DNA of 64,000 bases from Oscillibacter sp. PC13 (GTDB lineage Bacteria > Bacillota > Clostridia > Oscillospirales > Oscillospiraceae). Position 1 is the stretch's first letter; each line of letters opens with the position of its first letter. The DNA is taken from the NCBI RefSeq assembly GCF_900115635.1, contig NZ_FOXE01000005.1, positions 1-64,000 of the forward strand, given 5' to 3'. Of this stretch, positions 9,075-17,004 are shown piece after piece. The translations under genes and the position numbers were made by a program. The notes beneath the pieces are model-generated. The model worked only from the letters and a program-made list of their open reading frames with translations, ran no database searches and had not been told where the DNA came from.

Positions 9075-9920
9075 TTACTCCCGTCCTTTTGGGTTGAGGC
9101 AGTCGTTCAGCGCCGTGCCCAGCAGGTTGAAGCATACCACGTACACCACAATGCACAGGCTGGGCATCAGCCACCACCACCAGGGGTTGGGACTGCTGAT
9201 GACGGCGTTCTGTCCCCAGGCCCGCTTGAGGATGGTACCCCAGCTCCAGGTAGTGGGGTCGCCAAGACCCAAGAAGCTGAGACTGGCCTCGGTCAGCACA
9301 GCGGAGGCCATAACCAGGGTCATGTCGACAAAGACAGGACCGGAGGCGTTGAGGAGCACATGCTTGAAGAGAATGCGGGGCTTGGAAAGGCCCAGGCAGT
9401 TTGCTGCCTCAATATACGGCATCTCCCTGATTTTCAGGGTGCTGTTCTTTGTCACCCGTGCCAGCTGAGGCCAGGAGAAAATGCCCAAAATGAGGGCCAC
9501 ATTGGTAATGGAGGTTCCCATAATCGCGGCCACGATAATCATCAGCGGCAGCATGGGGAGCGTCATGAAGATATCGATCAGCGCATCGATGACCTCGGAC
9601 AGCCAGCCTCTGGTATAGCCGCACAGCAGGCCCAGCGGAATGCCGATGACGCCGGAGATCAGCATAGCCAGAATAGAGACATAAAGGGAGGTGCGGGCAC
9701 CCCACACCAGCTCGGCAAAGATGTCCAGCCCCAGATTGTCTGTACCCAGCCAGTGCTGGGCGCAGGGAGCGATGAGAATATCGGCAGTATAGCCATCCGG
9801 CTTTGGAATAAAGATGGGGCCAATCAGGCCGATGGCGACGATGATCGACACCCCGATTAATCCAATCATTCCATTTCGATTTCGGACGAAATAGTAGAGA
9901 AAACCTTTGCGTTCTTTCAT
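9075..9920 (-). CDS. peptide ABC transporter permease, OppC/DppC type
   Basis: The inner-membrane permease has 281 residues with about six membrane segments, the first near residues 16-36. An EAA loop (EAANCLGLSKPRILF) near residue 168 contacts the ATPases. It starts 2 nt after the OppB-type permease stop and forms the channel with it. Opp and Dpp permeases cannot be told apart from sequence, so no symbol is given. Confidence 0.93.
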   Translation of the reverse strand: MKERKGFLYYFVRNRNGMIGLIGVSIIVAIGLIGPIFIPKPDGYTADILIAPCAQHWLGTDNLGLDIFAELVWGARTSLYVSILAMLISGVIGIPLGLLCGYTRGWLSEVIDALIDIFMTLPMLPLMIIVAAIMGTSITNVALILGIFSWPQLARVTKNSTLKIREMPYIEAANCLGLSKPRILFKHVLLNASGPVFVDMTLVMASAVLTEASLSFLGLGDPTTWSWGTILKRAWGQNAVISSPNPWWWWLMPSLCIVVYVVCFNLLGTALNDCLNPKGRE

Positions 9921-9922
9921 GC

Positions 9923-10885
9923 TCAGCCCCCCAATTTAATGCGCGGATCCAGCCAGGCAACCACCAGATCGGTCAGCAGGCTCATGATGACCACGGCTAC
10001 CGCCATTACCAAAAACGCTCCCTGAAGAACCGGATAATCCAGAGCATTGACCGAGTCGTAAACGAGGCGGCCGATGCCCGGCCAGGAAAAGACAGTTTCT
10101 GTAACGGTGGCTCCGCCCACCATAATGCCAATTTGCATGCCGATGACGGTGACGGTGGGGATCAGGGCGTTCTTGATGGCGTGGACCTTCATAACCCGCT
10201 TGGAGTCGCAGCCTTTGGAATAGGCAGTGCGGATATAGTCCTCATGAAGCACGTCAATCATGCTGTTGCGGGTATAGAGCACTGCATTGGCCAGGTTGGT
10301 GATGGAAAGCGCCACCGCCGGGAGAATCAGGTGCTTGCCCACGTCCAGATAAAAGGAAAGGCCGGCGCCCTTGGGCGGTGTATAGGCTCCTCCGGTTGGA
10401 CAAATCCTTAGTTTGAAGGCGAAGATATAGAGCAGCAGAAACGCCATAAATGGAATAAAGACCGAAATTCCCATCGTTACAACAATATTAATGAGCCGAT
10501 CGGCCAGTTTCCCCTTGTGGGCGGCCGCAAAAAGTCCCACGCCGATTCCCACAAAGATGACGATGACCATAACAGCAGCCAGCAGAAGCAGTGTCCAGGG
10601 CAGCTTTTCCGCCAGATACTCTGTGACGGGGATACGCTTGGAAAAGCTGGTGCCCAAGTTGCCGTGCAGGAGCTCTTTCATATAGAGAACATATTGGACA
10701 CTCTTGGGCTTGTCCAAGCCATAAGAAACCATGAGGGCCTGCTGAGCCTCCTCACTCATCTGTGGGCTGATCATCAAGGTTACCGGGTTAGAGGGCATGG
10801 CCCGCACGATGAAAAACACAAGCGTCACAGACACGAAGATGGTCAGAATACCGCGACCGATGCGGCGGATTAGGTAGCGAAGCAT
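9923..10885 (-). CDS. peptide ABC transporter permease, OppB/DppB type
   Basis: The 320-residue permease starts MLRYLIRRIGRGILTIFVSV, the usual N-terminus of OppB-type proteins. It has about six membrane segments and an EAA loop around RTAYSKGCDSKRVMKVHA. It abuts the oppF-type gene: its ATG directly follows that stop codon. It forms the trans-membrane pathway with the OppC partner, powered by the two ATPases upstream. Confidence 0.93.
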   Translation of the reverse strand: MLRYLIRRIGRGILTIFVSVTLVFFIVRAMPSNPVTLMISPQMSEEAQQALMVSYGLDKPKSVQYVLYMKELLHGNLGTSFSKRIPVTEYLAEKLPWTLLLLAAVMVIVIFVGIGVGLFAAAHKGKLADRLINIVVTMGISVFIPFMAFLLLYIFAFKLRICPTGGAYTPPKGAGLSFYLDVGKHLILPAVALSITNLANAVLYTRNSMIDVLHEDYIRTAYSKGCDSKRVMKVHAIKNALIPTVTVIGMQIGIMVGGATVTETVFSWPGIGRLVYDSVNALDYPVLQGAFLVMAVAVVIMSLLTDLVVAWLDPRIKLGG

Positions 10886-11914
10886 TTATTCGGCCTCCTT
10901 TGCAAAATGGCAGCGGATCAAGTGCCCCTTGCCAACTTCTTTCAGATCCGGCTCCTGCTCGAAACAAACGGCTTGTGCTTTAAAGCACCGCTGGCAGAAG
11001 CGGCAGCCCTTGGGGGGATTTACAACGCTGGGGATATCTCCTTCCAACAGGATGCGCTGGGTGCGGGGCGCGGTGCTGGGTTCCGGGATGGCGGAAACCA
11101 GCGCCTGAGTATAGGGATGTGTGTTCTCCCCAAACAGATCGTCATAGGACGCAATCTCCATGATTTTTCCCAGGTACATCACCAGGATCCGGTCGCTGAT
11201 GTAGCGGATAACGGCCAAATCGTGGCCAATGAAAACATAGGTCAGGTGAAAGGCCTTTTTGAGGTCATTAAAAAGGTTCAAAATCTGCGCCTGGACCGAA
11301 ACATCCAGCGCGGACACCGACTCATCACAGAAGAGGAGCCGGGGATTTACCGACAGGGAGCGGACAATTCCAATACGCTGCCGCTGACCGCCGGAGAACT
11401 CATGGGGGTAACGGTCATAGACCTCAGGCCGAAGCCCCACTGTTTCCAGGAGGTGCTTGGCCTTTTCCTCCGCCTCTTTACGGCTTTTTGCCTGACCGTT
11501 GACCAGCATGGGTTCGGCAATGGCGTCCCCCACCTTGATTTTGGGGTTCAGGCTGGCATAGGGGTCCTGGAAGATCATCTGCATTTCCTGCCGCAGTTTT
11601 TTGCGTCCGGCACCACCCACTTTAAAATTGGTAATCTTTTTCCCGTCGTAATAAACTTCGCCGGAGGTTGCCGGAGTCAATGCCAAAATTGTCTGGGCCA
11701 ACGTGGACTTGCCGGAACCGGATTCGCCCACAATTCCAAGCGTTTCACCCGGATAAACGTCAAAACTCACATCCTCCACCGCGTGAACAAACCGCTTTGT
11801 TTCAATGAGCTTTTTCTTCTTTACGGGAAAGAGCTTGGTCAGATGCTCTACCCGCAGAATGGGCTGTATATCCGCAGTTTCTGCGCCGGCGGCAGTGGTT
11901 GCTTCTTCACGCAT
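10886..11914 (-). CDS. peptide ABC transporter ATPase, OppF/DppF type
   Basis: The ATPase is about 342 residues with Walker A GESGSGKST, signature SGGQRQR, and Walker B LLFCDESVSALD. The C-terminal oligopeptide-ABC extension has the Cys cluster CRFCQRC, which binds an Fe-S cluster or metal in this family. An in-frame TTG at 11920 exists, but GAGGTG sits 7 nt before the ATG at 11914, which is chosen. The start overlaps the OppD-type stop by 8 nt. It pairs with OppD to drive import. Confidence 0.93.
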   Translation of the reverse strand: MREEATTAAGAETADIQPILRVEHLTKLFPVKKKKLIETKRFVHAVEDVSFDVYPGETLGIVGESGSGKSTLAQTILALTPATSGEVYYDGKKITNFKVGGAGRKKLRQEMQMIFQDPYASLNPKIKVGDAIAEPMLVNGQAKSRKEAEEKAKHLLETVGLRPEVYDRYPHEFSGGQRQRIGIVRSLSVNPRLLFCDESVSALDVSVQAQILNLFNDLKKAFHLTYVFIGHDLAVIRYISDRILVMYLGKIMEIASYDDLFGENTHPYTQALVSAIPEPSTAPRTQRILLEGDIPSVVNPPKGCRFCQRCFKAQAVCFEQEPDLKEVGKGHLIRCHFAKEAE

Positions 11915-12896
11915 GCTCAATCACCTCTCCCTCAAATGTCAGCCAGCATTGAACCAGATGGTCTTTCCCCACCCGCTTTAGGGGAGGGACGGTCAAACGG
12001 CACTGTTCTGTACAGTGCTCGCACCGAGCGGCAAACCGGCAGCCAGGTCCAAAATCGTAAACGGTCGGCACAGATCCGGGAATCGTGTGCAGCGGCTTTT
12101 TTTCACTGCGCATGGTTGGAATAGAGGCCATGAGCCCCCTGGTATACGGGTGGAGAGGGCCGTCAAAAATGGCCTTTAAGGTGCCTCTCTCAATGGCGCG
12201 GCCAGCATACATAACCACGACTTCCTCGCAGATTTCGGCCACAATACCCAGATTGTGAGTAATGACCATCAAACTGCCGGAAGCCTTTTTCAGGCGGCGC
12301 ATGATATCCAGAATTTGTGCCTGAATGGTCACGTCCAGTGCGGTCGTAGGCTCATCGGCAATTAAGAGGGCCGGGTGGTTGATAATTGCCATGGCAATCA
12401 TCACGCGCTGACGCATGCCGCCGGAGAACTCGTGGGGATATTGATCAATCCGTGTTTCCGGCGCAGCGATTCCAACGTCCACAAGGGACTGCAGGACCAG
12501 ACGACGAATTTCATCGGGCTTCATCTCAGGATGATGGAGCTGCAGAATTTCGCCGATCTGCTGGCCTATGGTAAGCACCGGGTTGAGCGCAGTCATAGGC
12601 TCCTGGAAGATCATGGTCAGCTTATTGCCGCGAATGTCGCGCATCTCCGCCTCGGAGGCCTTCAGCAGATCCTTTCCCTCCAGAAAGATTTCGCCACCCT
12701 GGACGGTAGCAGCGTCTGGCAGTAAGCGCATGAGGGACAGGCTCGTCATGCTCTTGCCGCAGCCTGATTCACCAACGACACCCAGAGCCTTCCCTTCTTC
12801 TACCTTAAAATTCAAACGATCCAGCAGATTAAAAACCTGACCGTCATCATCTTTGAAGCCCATGCTGTAGTTTTTGAACTCAACAATGGTTGCCAT
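11907..12896 (-). CDS. peptide ABC transporter ATPase, OppD/DppD type
   Basis: This 329-residue ATPase is the first gene of the operon, with Walker A GESGCGKS, signature SGGMRQR, and Walker [13 protein letters not shown]. The C-terminal domain carries [10 protein letters not shown]. Its leader runs about 165 nt from the predicted promoter and holds two hairpins, one with terminator character, so expression of the whole operon may be attenuated. The gene is divergent from the Crp/Fnr-family regulator. Confidence 0.93.
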   Translation of the reverse strand: MATIVEFKNYSMGFKDDDGQVFNLLDRLNFKVEEGKALGVVGESGCGKSMTSLSLMRLLPDAATVQGGEIFLEGKDLLKASEAEMRDIRGNKLTMIFQEPMTALNPVLTIGQQIGEILQLHHPEMKPDEIRRLVLQSLVDVGIAAPETRIDQYPHEFSGGMRQRVMIAMAIINHPALLIADEPTTALDVTIQAQILDIMRRLKKASGSLMVITHNLGIVAEICEEVVVMYAGRAIERGTLKAIFDGPLHPYTRGLMASIPTMRSEKKPLHTIPGSVPTVYDFGPGCRFAARCEHCTEQCRLTVPPLKRVGKDHLVQCWLTFEGEVIEHA

Positions 12897-12968
12897 GTAT
12901 GTACTCCTCTCTTCTACACGGTTTCTTACACAATACAGTTCAGCACCACAACGTGCTAAAGCGGCCTT

Positions 12969-13003
12969 AAAAAAAAGAACGCTTCAAGTATGGAATGAAG
13001 CGT
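12969..13003 (-). terminator. terminator-like hairpin in the leader of the peptide operon (attenuator candidate)
   Basis: Read on the minus strand, ACGCTTCA and TGAAGCGT form an 8-bp stem around a 9-nt loop (12979-13003), followed by a run of eight T (12969-12976). It lies between the predicted start of transcription (about 13062) and oppD. No known riboswitch or T-box feature was recognised. Confidence 0.6.
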
Positions 13004-13022
13004 CCTTGCCCCAGTCTTTTCC

Positions 13023-13037
13023 GCGCAGCAGCTGCGC
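13023..13037 (-). promoter_or_regulatory. leader hairpin upstream of the attenuator
   Basis: GCGCAG-CAG-CTGCGC is a perfect 6-bp stem with a 3-nt loop in the same leader as the terminator-like hairpin. It may be part of a regulatory fold, but no class was recognised. Confidence 0.4.
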
Positions 13038-13068
13038 AAAAAAAGTTTTCCTGTTCTAAATTAAGCCA

Positions 13069-13097
13069 AGTATACAAATACAACTTCTGTGTGTAAA
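13069..13097 (-). promoter_or_regulatory. promoter of the peptide-utilisation operon
   Basis: On the minus strand TTTACA (13092-13097) and TATACT (13069-13074) are separated by exactly 17 nt, each one mismatch from consensus. The predicted start is near 13062. Confidence 0.7.
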
Positions 13098-13112
13098 TGA
13101 CATAAGTCACTT
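13095..13112. promoter_or_regulatory. putative Crp/Fnr-family operator (TGAC-N4-GTCA)
   Basis: AAATGAC-ATAA-GTCACTT is an inverted repeat with 7-nt arms and one mismatch, overlapping the -35 box. Its centre (13103.5) lies about 41.5 nt upstream of the predicted start, the classical class II activator position for Crp-family proteins. The divergent regulator gene next to it is the natural partner. Confidence 0.6.
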
Positions 13113-13212
13113 CTTTCAGATTTTTTGTATTTTTCGTGAATTGTGCTTAAAGAGTAAAAAAACAAGGAAAATTTTCTGATGGTTTTCTCTTCGAAATGGA
13201 TGGTTTTTGATA

Positions 13213-13218
13213 TATAAT
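13213..13218 (+). promoter_or_regulatory. -10 element of the regulator gene
   Basis: A consensus TATAAT lies 58 nt before the regulator ATG. The matching -35 region (13190-13195, TTCGAA) is weak, which would fit a regulated or autoregulated promoter. Confidence 0.45.
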
Positions 13219-13275
13219 AAGGAATATTCTGTTAGTTCCCGTCTAATCCGCTCTTATTTGCCAAAGGAGGACATC

Positions 13276-13932
13276 ATGCGCCAGATCAACGATTCTGCTT
13301 TATTAAAGAGCTATATTGACCGGTACAACCTTCAGCAAAACTTTTCTTTTGATCTGACAAAGGCCGCCATTTTGATTCAGTTTGACACAGATGAAATGAT
13401 CAGCAGGGCCGGTGAAATGGGCCAGGATTTTCGTATTTTAGTCAATGGGGAATGCATGGCCTATGACGTAACAGCAGGGAATAAAATACACTGTGAATGC
13501 CTTTACCGCGGTGTGAACTTTTTGGGATTCATCTCTGTGCTGTGGGATGAGCCGGTGATCAACAATATCCGGGCCGTTACCCCCTGCACCTTTCTAAGTA
13601 TCTCTGCTGTGACGTATCGCGGGATGCTGTTAAATGACCTGAAATTTCTGCAGTTTGGTCTTCGCTCTCTGGCTCGTCATATCCGGAAGAACCACACCCA
13701 TTTTGAACCCCTGAAGAACCGGCTGGCAACCCTGATTTTGCGGGAGGAGCGGGATGGAGCATTCCACTATAATCTGACCGTCTGCGCCGACCTGCTGGAG
13801 GTAAGCTACCGGCATCTTCTCCGCACGCTTTTGGATTTGTGCAATGCAGGGGTGCTTCAAAAAAGAAAAAAGGGAGATTATCTCATTGTAGATCGGGAGT
13901 ATCTGTATAAGCTGAGTTCTTATGGAGCATAA
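13276..13932 (+). CDS. Crp/Fnr-family transcriptional regulator (YeiL-like)
   Basis: The regulator is about 218 residues. The frame is open upstream to 13207, but AAAGGAGG 5 nt before the ATG at 13276 fixes the start (MRQINDSALLKSYIDRY). The N-terminal half is a cyclic-nucleotide-binding-like beta-roll (FRILVNGECMAYD). The C-terminal helix-turn-helix is ADLLEVSYRHLLRTLLDLC. There is no Cys cluster typical of Fnr, and the effector is unknown. It is divergent from the peptide operon and probably activates it through the dyad at 13095-13112. Overall form matches the YeiL group. Confidence 0.85.
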   Translation: MRQINDSALLKSYIDRYNLQQNFSFDLTKAAILIQFDTDEMISRAGEMGQDFRILVNGECMAYDVTAGNKIHCECLYRGVNFLGFISVLWDEPVINNIRAVTPCTFLSISAVTYRGMLLNDLKFLQFGLRSLARHIRKNHTHFEPLKNRLATLILREERDGAFHYNLTVCADLLEVSYRHLLRTLLDLCNAGVLQKRKKGDYLIVDREYLYKLSSYGA

Positions 13933-13974
13933 AGTGTCTGCGCAGAGAAATTTGTAAAAACAGAGGAGAACATC

Positions 13975-14002
13975 TTGAAAAGCGGCAGATAAAACGTATA
14001 AT
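13975..14002 (+). promoter_or_regulatory. promoter of the pepD-like gene
   Basis: TTGAAA (13975-13980) and TATAAT (13997-14002) are 16 nt apart. The gene starts at 14195, leaving a leader of roughly 185 nt in which no known riboswitch was recognised. Confidence 0.6.
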
Positions 14003-14194
14003 GGCTTCCAGGTGCCAGAAAAATATGGAAAACGGGGAAATTTCACGAAGCAGACTCCTGTGAGCAGCAAGCCGCGGGATGGGTTCGCCTGAAAAAAGCG
14101 GCCAAGGGTCCGCGTAAGAAGAAGCGCCGGCGGCACGGGAGTACTGGAAACTGACATCGATGGGCTGAAAAACAGAAGAAGGGGAACGACGGGA

Positions 14195-15652
14195 ATGTCT
14201 ATATTGGAAAACTGCGAGCCGCAGGAGGTATTTTCCTATTTTGAACAGATTTGTGCGATTCCGCATGGCTCCGGCAACACAAAGGCCATCAGCAATTTTT
14301 GTGTGGAGTTTGCAAGGGAGCACAGCCTTGATTATAAGCAGGACACACATCACAATATCATCATCCGAAAACCTGCTGCTGCAGGATACGAGCATGCACC
14401 AACCCTGATTTTGCAGGGGCACCTGGATATGGTCTGCGTCAAGGAGCAGGACTGCGCCGTTGACTTTATGAAGGACGGACTGGATGTAGCGGTGGAAGGG
14501 GATTTTGTCTATGCAAAGGGGACATCCCTGGGCGGCGATGACGGGATTGCTGTGGCCATGATTCTGGCGCTGCTGGCGGATGATACGCTGCCGCATCCGG
14601 CACTGGAGGCACTGTTCACCGTGGATGAGGAAACCGGTATGTACGGCGCAGAGGCGGTGGATTTTTCGGATTTGAAGGGACGCTGGCTGATCAACATCGA
14701 CTCTGAGGAGGAAGGTGTCATCACTGCAGGCTGTGCAGGCGGCGTGCGAGCAAACTGTCTGCTGCCGGTAAGACGCAGGCGTATGACAGGAATCCGCTGC
14801 ACACTGACTGTGGATGGTCTCAAGGGCGGGCACTCCGGCGGTGAGATTGACAAGGGGCGCGCCAGCGCCAACGGCCTGTTGGGCCGCGTACTCCGCACGA
14901 TGTGGGAGGCGGCCCCTTATGGGATTGTCACCATGGAAGGCGGCACAGTGGAAAACGCAATTTCCAGTAAGGCGGCGGCTGAAATGATCATTGAAAAAGG
15001 ACATTTGGCAAAGCTGACCACTGTAGCAGAGCAATACGACGCCATTTACCGGCATGAATACGCCACGGCGGATGGGAATGTCCGCCTGACAATAACTGCG
15101 GGAGGAGAGGAGACACTGGCTGCCACTGATGGCGGAACAACCGACCACCTGACCTTTGCGATGCTGAATCTGCCTTATGGTGTGCAGGCCATGAGTACAG
15201 ATATTCCGGGATTGGTGCAGACTTCCCTCAATATGGGGGTTCTGCGCATGACAGAGGATCAGCTGCGGATGTCTTTTGCTGTCCGCAGCAGTGTAGCTAG
15301 CCAGAAGCAGTGGCTGTGCCAGCGCCTGGAGAGTATCATGCGGCGGGTCGGCGGCAAAGTGGAATTCTGCGCGGACTATCCGGCGTGGGAATTCCGTCGG
15401 GAATCCCGCCTGCGGGGCCTGGTTGAGAGAAAATTTACCGAGTCCTTTGGCAAAGCGCCGAAGATTACAGCAACCCATGGTGGCCTGGAGTGTGGCCTGT
15501 TCTGCGGCAAGGCGCCGGATCTGGACTGTGTATCCATTGGGCCAAACCTGTATGATGTTCATTCACCGGCCGAGCGCCTTAGCATTTCCTCCACAGCGCG
15601 TACCTATCAACTGCTGCGCAGCATTCTGGAAGACTGCAGAGAAATGACTTAA
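14195..15652 (+). CDS. pepD: beta-Ala-His / Xaa-His dipeptidase, PepD family (M20C)
   Basis: The 485-residue aminoacyl-histidine dipeptidase carries the M20 di-zinc site: QGHLDMVC (about residue 78), SLGGDDGIAVA (about 115) and TVDEETGMYGAE (about 146). A dimerisation lid follows, and the C-terminal THGGLECGLF completes the site. PepD enzymes cleave a range of dipeptides in the cytosol. It is transcribed away from the opp operon, downstream of the regulator, and fits the same peptide-degrading programme. Length and motif order match the family. Confidence 0.93.
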   Translation: MSILENCEPQEVFSYFEQICAIPHGSGNTKAISNFCVEFAREHSLDYKQDTHHNIIIRKPAAAGYEHAPTLILQGHLDMVCVKEQDCAVDFMKDGLDVAVEGDFVYAKGTSLGGDDGIAVAMILALLADDTLPHPALEALFTVDEETGMYGAEAVDFSDLKGRWLINIDSEEEGVITAGCAGGVRANCLLPVRRRRMTGIRCTLTVDGLKGGHSGGEIDKGRASANGLLGRVLRTMWEAAPYGIVTMEGGTVENAISSKAAAEMIIEKGHLAKLTTVAEQYDAIYRHEYATADGNVRLTITAGGEETLAATDGGTTDHLTFAMLNLPYGVQAMSTDIPGLVQTSLNMGVLRMTEDQLRMSFAVRSSVASQKQWLCQRLESIMRRVGGKVEFCADYPAWEFRRESRLRGLVERKFTESFGKAPKITATHGGLECGLFCGKAPDLDCVSIGPNLYDVHSPAERLSISSTARTYQLLRSILEDCREMT

Positions 15653-15721
15653 AACGAAAGACAAAGAGGGGGGCGGGAAGCTCCTGAGGAAAACAAGTTC
15701 TGCAGCTTTTAAATTACGAAG

Positions 15722-15759
15722 AAAGGCTCCCTGAGAGCATCCGCTCTCAGGGAGCCTTT
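15722..15759. terminator. bidirectional terminator between pepD and the tocopherol-cyclase-like gene
   Basis: A 17-bp perfect stem (AAAGGCTCCCTGAGAGC and its complement) with an ATCC loop lies between two convergent genes and has A/T ends on both sides. Confidence 0.85.
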
Positions 15760-15773
15760 GACATTCCGCCCCG

Positions 15774-16628
15774 TTATGGGTACTCATATTCAAAGGAAGC
15801 CGCCTGCGTCTCCATGCTGAGCAGCATACGGTCCTTTTTAAAAAGCTGATAGCGTGCATGGCAGGCGATGTTTTCGCGGATTGTCCTGGCCATAGCGCCG
15901 CTTACCGGGGCCTGGAGCGGATGCGCCTGCTCATCGAGCAGAGCGGCCGTCATCCGAAGATCGCCCTGCTGAATTGTGATTTCACGGTTTTTTAAGGAGA
16001 CAACCTTAGCCCCCAGATACGTGGCAAGGCGGTATTCCCGACCGCCCAGATGTATGACGCCGATAATCCCGGTAAAGCAAATCGGCCCCAACGGGATGTC
16101 AGCAGCAGCGAGCATGAGAGAACCATTTTCAAAGCAACACTGTGTCCACAGATACTGCTTTGGAAAGGAATGTCCCCTATCTCCTTCGATATATCCAATA
16201 CTGTTTTCAAAACGGTGAATCCTTCCATTGATTTGCAGGCTGCCGTTTACCTCGTGCTGCATGCTGAAAACACGGTGTCTGCATTCCATGAACGGGACAC
16301 AGCAAAATGGTCCCATGATATCAAAGCGGATAGGGGAGTGCTTGCTGAACTGCAGAGACCCCACTGCAGAGAAGGACGTCGTGTGCAGATTCAATTGAAT
16401 GCCATATTCTGAGAAAACACTTTCTCCCAGCTTGGCATAGGGACGATCGGCACGTATTTGGCATGACTGGCTGGACAGGGGAACATTCCAGCTCTCCCTG
16501 CTGCTGATCAACTGAAGAGAACTGGTTTGCTTCCCACACTCCGTATGAACAGCTGGGATTAGCGCAAGACTCTCCTCCTGGGACTGGCACTTAAAATACC
16601 AGCCGCAAAAATATTCGTGGTTTCCCAT
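15774..16628 (-). CDS. tocopherol cyclase-family protein
   Basis: The 284-residue protein starts MGNHEYFCGWYFKCQSQEES. The WYFK opening, the GYIEGDRGHSFPKQYLW segment (about residues 146-162) and repeated beta-rich lipocalin-like stretches match bacterial members of the tocopherol cyclase family. Bacterial members have no established reaction; plant homologues close the tocopherol chromanol ring. No signal peptide or membrane segment is seen. It is a single gene between a terminator and a gene-poor stretch. The function in an anaerobe is unknown. Confidence 0.75.
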   Translation of the reverse strand: MGNHEYFCGWYFKCQSQEESLALIPAVHTECGKQTSSLQLISSRESWNVPLSSQSCQIRADRPYAKLGESVFSEYGIQLNLHTTSFSAVGSLQFSKHSPIRFDIMGPFCCVPFMECRHRVFSMQHEVNGSLQINGRIHRFENSIGYIEGDRGHSFPKQYLWTQCCFENGSLMLAAADIPLGPICFTGIIGVIHLGGREYRLATYLGAKVVSLKNREITIQQGDLRMTAALLDEQAHPLQAPVSGAMARTIRENIACHARYQLFKKDRMLLSMETQAASFEYEYP

Positions 16629-17004
16629 ATAAAAAACGACCTCCCGGGAAAAATCTGCGATGGTCCATCAAAAAGTTTTCTGCGCGATCATGTTTTTCAT
16701 ACAAAGTCCGGCTAAAAACTGCGCCTCTGCCATCAGCTGGCCAAGAAAACGGCGGGGGAGGCTGTCAGGCGGCCGTGCATCTGCCTCGCCTGAACAGAGC
16801 GGCTTGGCTGGAATGGCATGAAACCGCATAGGAAAGCGTGAGAAGCTGTGCGGGGAGTAATTTCTCAAATTTCACGAACACTAATCCAGAGGTGCACCTA
16901 TGCCGGTCCCAAAAACGTCAATCGTCCTTTTTAAAATGATCAGATATCCCCAAGCAGGAAGACTGCTTGGCATTGTTCCGAAAAAGTGATAGAGAGGATC
17001 CGTT
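16629..17004. other. gene-poor interval
   Basis: No supported gene is present. A 66-codon frame on the minus strand (16668-16868) lacks a ribosome site and resembles nothing known. A short hairpin (CCAAGCAG/CTGCTTGG) at about 16950-16971 precedes the helicase gene. Confidence 0.5.

Noticed and set aside
14003-14194. Possible T-box leader before pepD
   Set aside because: No T-box consensus, specifier loop or terminator was found in the leader.
13883-15562. A 559-codon frame on the minus strand opposite pepD
   Set aside because: It is antisense to a clear M20 peptidase with no ribosome site or recognisable domain.
16668-16868. A 66-codon minus-strand frame
   Set aside because: No ribosome site, no recognisable family, ordinary chance length.
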